Shown: positions 26,165 to 35,258, numbered from the stretch's first letter. The stretch: DNA of 39,095 nucleotides from Bacillus stratosphericus (GCF_020524495.1 NZ_JAIVLB010000028.1:1-39095); one strand, 5' to 3'. Notes: generated from the sequence alone by a model not told the origin. Translations and numbers: made by a program.

Positions 26165-27351
26165 ACGAAAGGCCAAAGGTAAGCGTCATTATTCCGAGCT
26201 ATAATGCCAAAGAGCGTTTAGAAGGGAGCCTATTTTCCTTAACGCTTCAAGAAACAAATCTTCCATTTGAGGTCATTGTGGCCGATAATGGGTCAACTGA
26301 TGGCACGATGGAAATGCTCGAAAACATGGAGGTGAATTTTCCATTTAAAAAGGTGCGTATTCCTGTTAATCAAGGGATTGCAAAGGGAAGAAACCAGGCA
26401 ATTCGTGAGGCAGAGGGTGACCTGCTGATCTTCCATGACAGCGATATGCTGGCAGAACCGCAATTTATTCAAAAGCATGCAGAGGCGCATGCTGATCAAG
26501 AGGATCTCGTCATTTGTGGTGTTTGTTGGAAGCGAATTTATGGTTATTTTTACACATCGTTTGATAAAGATCATATGAAGCAATTGAAAAAGCAAGGTCT
26601 ATATAAGAGAGAAATGAAGAACAAAACGCCTCTTTTATCAATGGAAGAAATCGAAAACGGCGCATTTTTAGAGAAAAGCTTCGATCTGCAATCCGAGTTT
26701 ATTGATATCCTCAAAGATATCTTGGATGCGTACCACTATGATTTAGGTTCTTATGAGTTGCCGTGGCGATTTTTCATTACAAATAACTCCTCTGTAAAGC
26801 GAAAGCATGTTATGGCGCTTGGGATGTTTGATGAAAATATCGTTCGATACGGTTTTGAGGATTATGATTTAGGGATTCGTTTACATCAGCTCGGCCTCTC
26901 ATTTGAGCTGCGAGAGGATATTATGAGTGTGCATCAGGAGCATCCAAGTAATTTAACGTCATTTGAGGACATCAAATATAACATTTTGTATATGTGTGAG
27001 AAGTACAACAATATTGATTCCATTGATGTCCATTTAGCATTCTCTGGACCTTTTTCTCATACCGTAACAAATGACATTGTTGCAGAAATTCGTCAGCTAC
27101 GAGAGAACCCGGCATTTGACGATCTACTATCCTATTTTTTAGAGCTGATTCATTTGATCACAGAGCGGAATGTCGGCATCAAGCGTGATAAAAAAGATGC
27201 GCTGACAGCGAAGCACCTTCCTTTGAAAAAGTTGTCAGAGGTAGCGCAGCTTGCAAGAGAGGAATATAACTGCGCTGTTTTTGTAGAAGCGATTCAAGGG
27301 CTGACGAAAGAGCTATTACGTGTTGATTTGTTTCAAGTGGATGTGTTGTAG
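26161..27351 (+). CDS. yfnE: Family 2 glycosyltransferase YfnE
   Basis: The 396-residue protein begins with a GT2 domain: VSVIIPSYNAKERLEGSLFS, VIVADNGSTDGTMEML and the DxD-type FHDSDMLAE (about residues 90-98). NNSSVKRKHVMALGMFDENI and GFEDYDLGIRLHQLG are typical acceptor-side motifs of GT2 enzymes. A helical C-terminal part of about 110 residues follows. No membrane segment is evident. It overlaps yfnF by four bases, and its TAG is immediately followed by the yfnD ATG, so the three transferases are made together, presumably for one glycan on the spore coat or crust. Confidence 0.87.
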   Translation: MNERPKVSVIIPSYNAKERLEGSLFSLTLQETNLPFEVIVADNGSTDGTMEMLENMEVNFPFKKVRIPVNQGIAKGRNQAIREAEGDLLIFHDSDMLAEPQFIQKHAEAHADQEDLVICGVCWKRIYGYFYTSFDKDHMKQLKKQGLYKREMKNKTPLLSMEEIENGAFLEKSFDLQSEFIDILKDILDAYHYDLGSYELPWRFFITNNSSVKRKHVMALGMFDENIVRYGFEDYDLGIRLHQLGLSFELREDIMSVHQEHPSNLTSFEDIKYNILYMCEKYNNIDSIDVHLAFSGPFSHTVTNDIVAEIRQLRENPAFDDLLSYFLELIHLITERNVGIKRDKKDALTAKHLPLKKLSEVAQLAREEYNCAVFVEAIQGLTKELLRVDLFQVDVL

Positions 27352-28281
27352 ATGGCATCCTATCATTTTACAACCATTGTGTCGAATACCCATGTATTTA
27401 AGTTGCTGGCGTTGATCCATTCGCTTGAACAAACCGCCCATTCATTCAAGCTGTCTGTCTTATGTGCTGACCCTTTGGCTTACAAAGTGTTAAGTCAGTT
27501 TCCTCGTCCGCATGTCCAATATGAACAGCTTGAGAATATTGAAGATGATTCGCTACGAAAGGCAAAAGATCATCGTACGTTTCATGAGTATTGCTGGACG
27601 TTGAAGCCTGCATTTCTACTTAAAATCCTTGAGTCCTCAGATGCGGATTATCTCGCTCATCTGGATACCGATTTGTATTTTTATCATGATCCAGAGGCGA
27701 TTTTTGCAGAGAATCCACACGCTCATTTGTTTTTGACGGATCATATGAATTCAGAACGATTCTATCACTTTTATGAATTGTCCGGACGCTTTAATACGGG
27801 TTTTGTAGGCTGTCGTAACACTGACGTTGCCAAACAGGCTGTGACGCAATGGAAAGAAAACTGCATTGCTCACTGTACAGTTGAAATGGATACGGAAAAA
27901 AAGACATACGGTGACCAGCGGTATGTTGAAAGATGGATAGATGATTTTGAAGGTGCCCATGTTGTGACATCTAAAGGAGCCAATGCAGCGATTTGGAATA
28001 TTGAAAACTACAAGCTTTCGATTGTGGAAGGGAACATTTACCTCGACGAACATCTGCTGCTCTTCTATCATTTTTCTGCCTTTACGATTATTGATAAGAG
28101 GACCTTTAATCTCAATTGGTATTACTACATGACAGAACAAAAGCTGGTGGATCATCTATATATTCCGTATGCCAACTTGGTTCATCAAAAAATTAAACAG
28201 GTGCAAGAGATATTTCCAGAATTTCAGCAAGGATTTATTACGAAGAAGCATGTTCCCGACACGCATTTTTATGAGATATAA
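27352..28281 (+). CDS. yfnD: Glycosyltransferase YfnD
   Basis: The 309-residue protein is a paralogue of YfnF. It has the same EYCWTLKPAFLLKILE, HLDTDLYFYHDP (DxD near residue 105), RFNTGFVGCR and YGDQRYVERW. It is the last gene of the operon. No terminator is visible after it; an IS remnant begins 15 bases after the stop, so the native downstream sequence has been replaced. The role in spore polysaccharide synthesis is taken from the B. subtilis counterpart. Confidence 0.85.
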   Translation: MASYHFTTIVSNTHVFKLLALIHSLEQTAHSFKLSVLCADPLAYKVLSQFPRPHVQYEQLENIEDDSLRKAKDHRTFHEYCWTLKPAFLLKILESSDADYLAHLDTDLYFYHDPEAIFAENPHAHLFLTDHMNSERFYHFYELSGRFNTGFVGCRNTDVAKQAVTQWKENCIAHCTVEMDTEKKTYGDQRYVERWIDDFEGAHVVTSKGANAAIWNIENYKLSIVEGNIYLDEHLLLFYHFSAFTIIDKRTFNLNWYYYMTEQKLVDHLYIPYANLVHQKIKQVQEIFPEFQQGFITKKHVPDTHFYEI

Positions 28282-28295
28282 AAAAATCTGTCATT

Positions 28296-29067
28296 TAGGG
28301 ACTGACCCCCATTTTTGAGAGAGGGATCAAAACACCTTTATTAAATAACCATTTGTCGAAACTCTGTCGGTGACTGATTCGGATACAATAATGAATATAC
28401 GCCCTGACTGTCTTTTCTACAATGGCTGTTGTAGTGTTTGTCAGGTAGATTCGATGGGGGCATTATCAGCAGGCATTCCTATACAAGGCACGCTCATGAT
28501 AATGCCTTTTTTTGATAACATATGAAATGTAGACCGATGTTTGATCACGATGAAGTATACAGCTTGAAGCAGTGACTGTAGCTGATTCAATGAATTTCAA
28601 GTGGCTTTGTTGAATACTGTCAGTTTGCATAATACGTTGTACCGTTTTATGATTTTATTTCTTTTTGCAGTAGAGCCGTTCTTTTACGATAACCATACGT
28701 ATATTGGTGTGACTCACAAAGAGATGAAATGAGGTCGATTAACACTTGTTGTTTTGTCGGATGACCTTGTTTTTTCCAACGATAAAATGTTGATTTAGCG
28801 ACTTCAAACATCTTACAGAATGCACTTATACTAACTTTGATGAAACCGATGTTTCACCATAAGATGCGCTATCATCTTTGTGTTTTATTCTTAATTTCTA
28901 GCTTGTCCATGATTTCTTTTGTCAAAGTCCCCGCTAATTTCATTCGAATGGCTATGGGGTAACTAACTCTTTTTTCATACAAAAACACCTCCAATTTGTT
29001 TTCAGGTATGCTATACCCGATATTCAAATTAAAGGTGTTTTTATTTGTCTCACTTTATGGGGTCAGT
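28296..29067 (-). mobile_element. Internally deleted IS3-family element
   Basis: The ends GGGACTGACCCCCATTTTTG (28296-28315) and, on the other strand, GGGACTGACCCCATAAAGTG (near 29067) form imperfect inverted repeats, flanked on both sides by TTA, a possible 3-base target duplication. The OrfA start near 28978 (minus) reads MKKELVTP and then a stop. At about 770 bases it is much shorter than a complete IS3 element, and only fragments of OrfA and OrfB remain. It separates yfnD from yfnC. Confidence 0.75.
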
Positions 29068-29091
29068 CCCCTTACTGAGCGGCTTTTTATT

Positions 29092-30330
29092 TTATGATTC
29101 ATTCCATTTGGAAATGGTTTGATCACTAGGAAGTAAGACGGCTAGAATCCCTAAAATCGGTAAAAAGGCTGCACCGATCATTGTAGGGATTAAACCAAAG
29201 GCGTCAATCAATGAGCCGAGGGCAACGGATCCGATCGCTCCCATTCCAAACGCAAGTCCGACAGTTAAACCAGACATTGTGCCAATTTTCCCAGGAAATA
29301 GTTCTTGAGCATATACCACTGTGACAGAGAAGCTTGACATCAAAATCAGGCCAATGAGTCCAAGTAAAACGTATGCAAGAACAGGTCCGGCAAATGGTAA
29401 TAGAAGTGCAAGTGGAAAGGGTGCCAATAATGAAGACAAAATGACATTTTTCTTGCCAAATTGATCTGCAAGCGGTCCGCCTAAAAATGTTCCAACTGCA
29501 CCTAAAATGAGAAATAAGAAGATATAAGTTTGTGATTCTTTAATCGTCACACCGTATTGTTCAATGGCATAGAATGCGTAGAAATTCGAAATGGCATTTG
29601 CATACCAAGAACGGGCAAAAATAAGGAAGACGATTATGACAAGTGCTGTGAGTGCTGATTTGCGGTGAATGGAAGATCTTGGCGCTGCCGCATGAGCTTT
29701 TTTCGCTTGTGCTCTAATCGTTTGTAGCTTCCCGGCGTACCATCTTGAAATATAGAGAAGAAAACCGACAGCAATCATTCCGACAATCGTAAACCAAGCG
29801 ACTCCTTGTTGACCAAGCGGGACGAGCATTAATGCAGCGATAAGTGGTGCAAATGCTTGACCTGTATTCCCGCCAACTTGATAGATGGACTGGGCAAGTC
29901 CTCGTCTTGGACCAGCTGCCATGTTGGCAACACGTGAACCCTCTGGATGGAAGATCGCAGAGCCGAGTCCAATAAAGACGACGCAAAGCAAAATGGTGGC
30001 AAAGGATGGAGCGAAAGCAAGCCCGAATATACCGATAGCACTTGAAAATAAAGCAATAGGAAGTGCATAGGGCATCGGTCGTTTATCTGTGTACCATCCA
30101 ATGACAGGCTGCATCACGGAGGAGACCATATTTAATGTAAAGGCAATGAGCCCTAATTGTGTAAAGGTCAGCCCCATTGAGCGTTCTAAAATAGGGAACA
30201 TGGCAGGAATAACGGCTTGCAATGTGTCGTTAAGCATATGGCAAATACCAATAATCAATAAAATGGGATAAACCGTCGAGCCAGTTACAGCATTTTGGGG
30301 TTTATCTTTTGCACGAGCAGCGAAAGCCAA
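29092..30330 (-). CDS. yfnC: MFS transporter YfnC (fosmidomycin-resistance type)
   Basis: The 412-residue protein has 12 membrane helices and the Fsr-type signature GICHMLNDTLQAVIPAMFPI in the first helix, then YTDKRPMPY and FHPEGSRVANMAAGPRRGLA, typical of the fosmidomycin-resistance branch of MFS. Substrates in Bacillus are not established. It starts with TTG at 30330, supported by AAAGGAGG 8-9 bases upstream. In B. subtilis yfnC also neighbours yfnD; here it faces that operon across an IS remnant. Confidence 0.87.
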   Translation of the reverse strand: MAFAARAKDKPQNAVTGSTVYPILLIIGICHMLNDTLQAVIPAMFPILERSMGLTFTQLGLIAFTLNMVSSVMQPVIGWYTDKRPMPYALPIALFSSAIGIFGLAFAPSFATILLCVVFIGLGSAIFHPEGSRVANMAAGPRRGLAQSIYQVGGNTGQAFAPLIAALMLVPLGQQGVAWFTIVGMIAVGFLLYISRWYAGKLQTIRAQAKKAHAAAPRSSIHRKSALTALVIIVFLIFARSWYANAISNFYAFYAIEQYGVTIKESQTYIFLFLILGAVGTFLGGPLADQFGKKNVILSSLLAPFPLALLLPFAGPVLAYVLLGLIGLILMSSFSVTVVYAQELFPGKIGTMSGLTVGLAFGMGAIGSVALGSLIDAFGLIPTMIGAAFLPILGILAVLLPSDQTISKWNES

Positions 30331-30650
30331 TGAGACTTCCTCCTTTCATTCTACTGTTTAGCAATCACGATGATGACCTTTTTCTGTTTCCAAGATGATT
30401 TCCTTGATCTGTATTTAACGAAAAGACACCTCAATTTTTGATTAGATCCTTTATATTTTACAGTTATTACGTATGGTTTGTATAGTTTCTCCTATGAAAA
30501 TAGATCAAGGCATCATGTTATGGTTGTATAAATGATCATAGGCTTCTGAAAGATATCTTCATTTTTTCAAATGATTTAAAGGATTTCTTAAGAGATCATC
30601 GAATGTGAAAAATTAGAAAAAATTAAAAGCGTTTTCATAAAGGAGGAATT
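30331..30650. promoter_or_regulatory. Divergent intergenic region with a cre-like site
   Basis: TAAAAGCGTTTTCA at 30624-30637 is a near-perfect palindrome one base from the CcpA operator form TGAAAGCGTTTTCA. It lies immediately before the RBS AAAGGAGG of the carboxylate transporter, where bound CcpA would block transcription. For yfnC, TTGATC and TATACA (18-base spacing, minus strand, near 30480-30515) are a possible promoter. No other gene is visible. Confidence 0.55.
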
Positions 30651-32081
30651 GTGATCGTTTATAATAAAGTGAATCTGACTGGACTTGTTCTTGGACCAAC
30701 ACTCTTCTTGTTGATTCTTTTCTTCATATCAGATGATGAATTGACCTATGCAGCGAGAGTGGTATTGGGCATTACGGCTTGGACTGCGACGTGGTGGGTG
30801 ACAGAAGCATTACCAATACCAGCAACCTCTCTATTGCCAATCATCCTTCTACCAACACTTGGCGGGCTCTCTATGGAGCAAACATCAAGGTCTTATGGAG
30901 ACCCGATTGTCTTTATGTACATGGGCGGATTTATGATCGCCATAGCAATTGAAAAGTGGAATTTACATAGAAGAATGGCATTACATATTTTAAAGATCAT
31001 TGGCGCAAGAAGTGATCGCATTGTATTAGGTGTCATGATCGCTACTGCCTTTTTATCTATGTGGATTTCTAACGCAGCGACTGCACTGATGATGCTGCCG
31101 GTGGCACTGGCTATTATTAAAGAGGTCAAGACGAACGACATCTTATCTGGTGTATCTCTTGATCGATTCAGCAAAAGCATCTTATTGTCGGTTGCTTATT
31201 CGGCATCAATAGGTGGTTTGGCGACACTCGTTGGGTCTGTGCCAAATGCTGTATTTGCTGCGATGTCAAAAAAGCTGCTAGATCGAGATATTATGTTCTT
31301 TGAATGGTTTTTGTTCGGTTTTCCCATCGCTATTGTTCTTCTCATTCTCTTATTTTTGTATTTGACCAAGATACAGTTTAAGTTAGAGCACACAGGTGAG
31401 ATAAGTGTGGCGTTCATACGGAAGGGATTAGAGGATTTAGGCAAAATGAAACAAGAGGAAAAATGGGTTTTTGCTGTTTTTTTGATGACGGCGTTTTTGT
31501 GGATATTTAAAATCTTTTTGTTTGGAGGTTTCACCGTATCTGATACGTCTATCGCTATTTTTGGTGCGGTGCTGCTATTCCTCATACCAGCTACAAATGG
31601 GGAGAGAATACTAGAATGGCAGGATATGAAAGAAATGCCATGGGGGCTTTTGCTTTTATTTGGCGCTGGACTATCACTTGCTACGGGCTTTGCAGAGACC
31701 AATCTAACAGGATGGATCGGGGAAAATTTACAGCATTTAAATGGGCTTTCGTATCTCATGCTATTGATTCTTTTAACGGGCGCTATTTTATTTATGACAG
31801 AAATTATGTCAAATACAGCTGTTGCCAATATGATTATTCCGATTACGGTAGGGCTTGGCCTTGCGATTGGCATCGAGCCTTATGGTTTAATGGCTGCGGC
31901 TGCTTTGGCTTCCTCATGTGCCTTTATGCTGCCGATCTCCACACCGCCAAACGCGGCTGTTTTTAGTGCGGACGTGTTGAAAATATCAGATATGGTCAAG
32001 GTCGGTTTTGGGTTAAATATCATCAGTGTTGTGGCGATTGTCCTTGCGGTTTATTTCTGGCTGCCGATCGTGCTTAGATGA
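30651..32081 (+). CDS. DASS/SLC13-family sodium:carboxylate symporter
   Basis: The 476-residue protein has about 12 membrane segments and the two repeated substrate/sodium-site motifs of the DASS family: MWISNAATALMMLP near residue 140 and EIMSNTAVANMIIP near 385. WWVTEALPIPATSLLPIILL in the N-terminal part and FMLPISTPPNAAVF near 425 are also typical. Such proteins import succinate, malate, fumarate or related acids with sodium. The GTG start at 30651 follows AAAGGAGG closely. The cre-like site just upstream suggests repression when sugars are available. Its 3' end overlaps the facing GerPC-like gene by 69 bases. Confidence 0.88.
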   Translation: MIVYNKVNLTGLVLGPTLFLLILFFISDDELTYAARVVLGITAWTATWWVTEALPIPATSLLPIILLPTLGGLSMEQTSRSYGDPIVFMYMGGFMIAIAIEKWNLHRRMALHILKIIGARSDRIVLGVMIATAFLSMWISNAATALMMLPVALAIIKEVKTNDILSGVSLDRFSKSILLSVAYSASIGGLATLVGSVPNAVFAAMSKKLLDRDIMFFEWFLFGFPIAIVLLILLFLYLTKIQFKLEHTGEISVAFIRKGLEDLGKMKQEEKWVFAVFLMTAFLWIFKIFLFGGFTVSDTSIAIFGAVLLFLIPATNGERILEWQDMKEMPWGLLLLFGAGLSLATGFAETNLTGWIGENLQHLNGLSYLMLLILLTGAILFMTEIMSNTAVANMIIPITVGLGLAIGIEPYGLMAAAALASSCAFMLPISTPPNAAVFSADVLKISDMVKVGFGLNIISVVAIVLAVYFWLPIVLR

Positions 32082-32426
32082 GGGCTTTGATCGAATTGAG
32101 ACTGTCGGTGTTGGTGTTTCTTTTGGCTTCGGTGTAGGGGATGATTTTTTGATGTTGGTTTCTTTTGGCGTATAATAGGTTGCCCCAATATTGAGTCTGC
32201 CTTGAAGCTGATCAATGGAAAGCTCACCAAACTCTAAGTGGTAGTCAATTTTGTCTACGTGCAGTGATTCAATATGAATGTGCGTATCCTCCGAGACAGG
32301 TTCAGCAGGTGCAGACATTTTTTGTTCAAGAGCGGTTAGTCTTTTTTCCAGCGCGACGACAGACGGGGGTGGACTGGATTCAGTTTTTTTAAAGAGTGAT
32401 TGAATGAAATGTTTCAAGAAGACCAC
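32013..32426 (-). CDS. GerPC-like spore protein
   Basis: The 137-residue protein has an N-terminal helical, coiled-coil-like part (VVALEKRLTALEQKM), then IHIESLHVDKIDYHLEFGEL and LQGRLNIGATYYTPKE, the shared pattern of GerPC proteins, which help germinants cross the spore coat. The rest is a Pro/Lys/Ser/Thr-rich tail that looks disordered. It is shorter than GerPC of the gerP operon (about 205). The start is a GTG at 32426. The last 23 codons lie antisense to the end of the transporter gene, so the tail may be an extension past a lost stop. Neighbouring GerPA/GerPF-like genes support a spore role. Confidence 0.6.
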   Translation of the reverse strand: MVFLKHFIQSLFKKTESSPPPSVVALEKRLTALEQKMSAPAEPVSEDTHIHIESLHVDKIDYHLEFGELSIDQLQGRLNIGATYYTPKETNIKKSSPTPKPKETPTPTVSIRSKPSSKHDRQPEINRKDNRHNTDDI

Positions 32427-32509
32427 AACCTTTTCTTTCGCCTTGCTCTAGTCTATGGAAAAGCTGCCCGGTATATACTTATAGAGATGACAAGAAAGGG
32501 GAGAAGCGC

Positions 32510-32737
32510 ATGCTACCTACACGGATTCAGATTGCCCATATGAAGACGAACACTATTAGTACAGGGTCCTCGATGACATTCGGTTCGACGAACGTACGAA
32601 ATCACTGCTCTAGGATAAAAAGAAACAATGGTTTTGGTGAGCAAAATGCTGATGGTGTGATCACAATCCTGCCGATTGAAATGATTGATGATCGTGATCA
32701 AATAGATTCAGTCAGTATCAATATTCGTCATTTATGA
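32510..32737 (+). CDS. GerPA/GerPF-family spore germination protein 1
   Basis: The 75-residue protein has the order of the GerPA/GerPF family: a hydrophobic/polar first strand (IQIAHMKTNTISTGSSMTFG), a central NNGFGEQNADG (usual 'GxGxxNTGD') and a final DDRDQIDS (usual 'D.D.VD'). GGGGAGAAG lies before the ATG. Such proteins are made in the mother cell and sit in the coat. Its end overlaps the end of the facing small heat shock gene by 20 bases. It is divergent from the GerPC-like gene, so both may share a late-sporulation promoter region at 32427-32509. Confidence 0.65.
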   Translation: MLPTRIQIAHMKTNTISTGSSMTFGSTNVRNHCSRIKRNNGFGEQNADGVITILPIEMIDDRDQIDSVSINIRHL

Positions 32738-33197
32738 TAATTGTCGTCGCTTTTCCTTCATCTTTTTGCAGTCGGATGTATAGCACGCCGTCTTTAAAAA
32801 CCGCATTCATTTGACCAAGAATTATATCTGGGAGCCGAATTTTTTTTTCAAACGGACCGTATTTTCCTTGCTTTTGACGAAAGTCCTGCTCATTAAAAAA
32901 GGAAAAGCGCTGTCCTTTCACAACTAAATATTCACCATATGATAGTACCTGAACATCTTCCTTTCGGTAGCCAGGCAAATAAATTAAGTACTGGAATTCT
33001 GAAGGGGTTTCCACAATGTCGATTGGTGGAAACGACGTATCTGATCCTCTCTGATCTTGCTGTGAAAATGTAAAAGGAGACGGACCATTTGCCATAAAGG
33101 GGGATCTTTGCTCATCATCGAATATCATTTTCCAAAAATCATCACCATGCATTTGCTGGGCAATATCCATCCACTGCTTCATTTTTTCGAAGTCCAT
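32718..33197 (-). CDS. Small heat shock protein (Hsp20/alpha-crystallin family)
   Basis: The 159-residue protein has a variable N-terminal arm and an alpha-crystallin domain: PPIDIVETPSEFQYLIYLPG, then YRKEDVQVLSYGEYLVVKGQ and FEKKIRLPD with a final DGVLYIRLQK. The start at 33197 is chosen because AGGAGGTC precedes it; the frame is open up to 33275 but without an RBS. The usual ATP-independent role is holding unfolded proteins. The neighbours suggest a spore-coat sHsp of the CotM/CotP/YocM kind rather than a general heat shock gene; no CIRCE or HrcA element is seen. Confidence 0.82.
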   Translation of the reverse strand: MDFEKMKQWMDIAQQMHGDDFWKMIFDDEQRSPFMANGPSPFTFSQQDQRGSDTSFPPIDIVETPSEFQYLIYLPGYRKEDVQVLSYGEYLVVKGQRFSFFNEQDFRQKQGKYGPFEKKIRLPDIILGQMNAVFKDGVLYIRLQKDEGKATTIIINDEY

Positions 33198-33262
33198 GTG
33201 AAGACCTCCTGTTAACATACTTGATGGGTGCTCGCATATACCTGTAAAAAGGAGGTTTATCT

Positions 33263-33520
33263 GTGGTTCAACCAACTCCGTATATCAATATTAATATTTT
33301 CATGTTAAAAATTAATTCCTTTGAAAATGCGTCGGCGGTGAATGTCGGACAAAATTTGTTAGCAGAGTGGCAAAACTCAGATAAAAAAAATCAGGGGTAC
33401 GGACAGAATTTTGGAGATGCCAGCGGTTTTGTCGGGACAAAAAGCCATGTAGATGATCGAGATCAAGTGGACTCACCTGCCTCTTTTTCGCCAGCAGCTA
33501 AACCTATTCAAAGGAAGTGA
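33263..33520 (+). CDS. GerPA/GerPF-family spore germination protein 2
   Basis: The 85-residue protein starts at a GTG after AAGGAGG. It has FMLKINSFENASAVNVGQNL, then NQGYGQNFGDASG and HVDDRDQVDSP, which follow the GerPF pattern of KIN, central G-rich turn and terminal D-x-D-x-VD. It has a longer charged C-terminus than GerPF. The third family member begins 6 bases after its stop, forming a two-gene unit. It is transcribed divergently from the small heat shock gene across 65 bases. Confidence 0.65.
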   Translation: MVQPTPYININIFMLKINSFENASAVNVGQNLLAEWQNSDKKNQGYGQNFGDASGFVGTKSHVDDRDQVDSPASFSPAAKPIQRK

Positions 33521-33526
33521 CGTGTG

Positions 33527-33760
33527 ATGTTATTCTCACCCTCAGTTGTCAATGTCGGTGCTTTTAAGGTCAATTCAATGGATCGGGGGGCATCACTGAC
33601 GCTAGGTCCTTATCAGCAAGTCGATTATTTTCTTGCTATGAAATTGAACCAAGGTTTTGGTGAGGACAATGGAGATTGTTCACCGCTTGTCATTCCGATT
33701 TCAAGCGTATTCGATCCAGATATGGTGGATTCGAATTCAGTTAAAAACAGTGTGATTTAA
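33527..33760 (+). CDS. GerPA/GerPF-family spore germination protein 3
   Basis: The 77-residue protein has VVNVGAFKVNSMDRGASLTL, NQGFGEDNGD and VFDPDMVDSNS, the GerPA/GerPF family pattern, and is very close in design to the two other family members in this cluster. The ATG at 33527 has AAGGAAG 9 bases upstream; an adjacent GTG at 33524 is an alternative. A bidirectional terminator follows 4 bases after its stop. The canonical gerPABCDEF operon is not in this window, so these are additional copies. Confidence 0.65.
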   Translation: MLFSPSVVNVGAFKVNSMDRGASLTLGPYQQVDYFLAMKLNQGFGEDNGDCSPLVIPISSVFDPDMVDSNSVKNSVI

Positions 33761-33764
33761 ACAA

Positions 33765-33795
33765 AAAAGAGACCGGGAATCCCCGTGTCTCTTTT
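33765..33795. terminator. Bidirectional terminator between gerP-like genes and yfnA
   Basis: AAAAGAGAC (33765-33773) pairs with GTCTCTTTT (33787-33795), with CGGG/CCCC pairing inside. T-runs follow on both strands. It directly abuts the yfnA stop codon at 33796. Confidence 0.85.
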
Positions 33796-35187
33796 CTAAT
33801 GTGTTTGATTCAGATGGCTATTTCGTCTTGCATAGGTGAAATAGACAACGATACCAATGGCTACCCAAATAAGAAAGGCTTGCCATGTCACCCAAGAAAG
33901 CGTGGTCGCCAATTTGATACAAATGATGGCACTAATGATCGGAAGAACAGGCACGAATGGTACTTTAAAGGCTGCTTTGACATTCGGATGTTTTTTCCGT
34001 AAAACAATAACGGCAATCGAGATGACAGTAAATGCTGCAAGTGTACCAATGCTGACTAAATTAGCCAGCGTCGATAAATTCACAAATCCAACGATACATG
34101 CTGCAACAGCACCTGTCAGCCAAGTGTTCGCAACGGGTGTCTTGGATGTCGGATGAACCTTTGAGAAAATCTTTGGCATAAGACCATCTCGGCTCATCGC
34201 AAAGGTTAAGCGAACCTGTGCATACACCAATGCGATTAAAACCGTTGTAATCCCAATAATGGCACCTGCTGATATAATTCCAGCCACACTATTGAGGCCG
34301 ACAACTTGAAGAGCAAAAGCAACAGGATCACTGACATTAAGCTTTGTATAGTGAACCATGCCTGTTAAAACAAATGAAACGCCGATGTATAAAATGGTAC
34401 AAACACCAAGCGCACCGATGATTCCGATCGGCATCGCTTTTTGCGGATTTTTAACTTCTTCTGATGCATTTGCGATCGCATCAAATCCAAGGTAAGCAAA
34501 AAAGACAGTCGCTGCTCCTGCAATTACGCCCTCAAAGCCCATCGGCATAAATGGCGTCCAGTTTTCAGGTTTGACATAAGCGAAGCCCGAAATGATAAAG
34601 AGAAGGACAATGGCAATCTTGATGAGCACAATGATGTTATTCAGCTTGGTGCTCTCTTTCACACCTCTTGAGACAATAAAAGTAATGAGTAAGATAATGA
34701 GTGCGCCTGGAAGATTAAAGACGGCATCATCAACGGCTCCAGGTGCAGCCGATAAAGCCTTCGGTATGTGCAGGCCGAATCCACTGAGCAGGGATTGAAA
34801 ATAGGATGACCATCCACTTGCCACAGCAGAGAGCGCCACTACATACTCAAGCATCAAATCCCATCCCATTAAGAAGGCAAGGAATTCACCAAGGGTTGCG
34901 TAAGAATACGTATAGACGCTTCCTGACACAGGAATGGACGAGGAGAATTCCGCGTAGCAAAAAGCAGCAAGGGCGCATGCGATCGCAGCCAAAATGAAAG
35001 ATATAATAATCGCAGGTCCAGCATCCTTAGCTGCCGCAACCCCCGTAATCACAAAGATACCAGTCCCAACGACACAGCCAATACCAAGCAAGATTAAATC
35101 AAACGTATTCAAAGAACGACTGAGCCGCTTCGTTTGACTTTCAAGCATGAGCTGGTTTAGAGACTTTTTTCGAAATAAAGAACTCAT
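33796..35187 (-). CDS. yfnA: APC-family amino acid permease YfnA
   Basis: The 463-residue protein has 12 or so membrane helices and belongs to the cationic-amino-acid-transporter-like branch of APC permeases. The first helix carries LLGIGCVVGTGIFVITGVAA with the unwound GxG segment that binds the substrate's carboxyl and amino groups, followed by FCYAEFSSSIPVSGSVYTYS, a family signature. Length matches B. subtilis YfnA. Start at 35187 has TAGGAGGTC upstream. A strong sigma-A promoter lies 45 bases before it. The specific amino acid imported cannot be told from the sequence. Confidence 0.9.
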   Translation of the reverse strand: MSSLFRKKSLNQLMLESQTKRLSRSLNTFDLILLGIGCVVGTGIFVITGVAAAKDAGPAIIISFILAAIACALAAFCYAEFSSSIPVSGSVYTYSYATLGEFLAFLMGWDLMLEYVVALSAVASGWSSYFQSLLSGFGLHIPKALSAAPGAVDDAVFNLPGALIILLITFIVSRGVKESTKLNNIIVLIKIAIVLLFIISGFAYVKPENWTPFMPMGFEGVIAGAATVFFAYLGFDAIANASEEVKNPQKAMPIGIIGALGVCTILYIGVSFVLTGMVHYTKLNVSDPVAFALQVVGLNSVAGIISAGAIIGITTVLIALVYAQVRLTFAMSRDGLMPKIFSKVHPTSKTPVANTWLTGAVAACIVGFVNLSTLANLVSIGTLAAFTVISIAVIVLRKKHPNVKAAFKVPFVPVLPIISAIICIKLATTLSWVTWQAFLIWVAIGIVVYFTYARRNSHLNQTH

Positions 35188-35229
35188 GTTGACCTCCTAA
35201 TAGATAAATCTTTTCGTAAGACGAATGTT

Positions 35230-35258
35230 AGTATATGCGTAAATGACAATTTAGTCAA
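35230..35258 (-). promoter_or_regulatory. Sigma-A promoter of yfnA
   Basis: On the minus strand TTGACT (35258-35253) and TATACT (35235-35230) are 17 bases apart, close to consensus. A partial cre-like AAAGCGTTTTTC lies just upstream but matches poorly. Confidence 0.75.
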
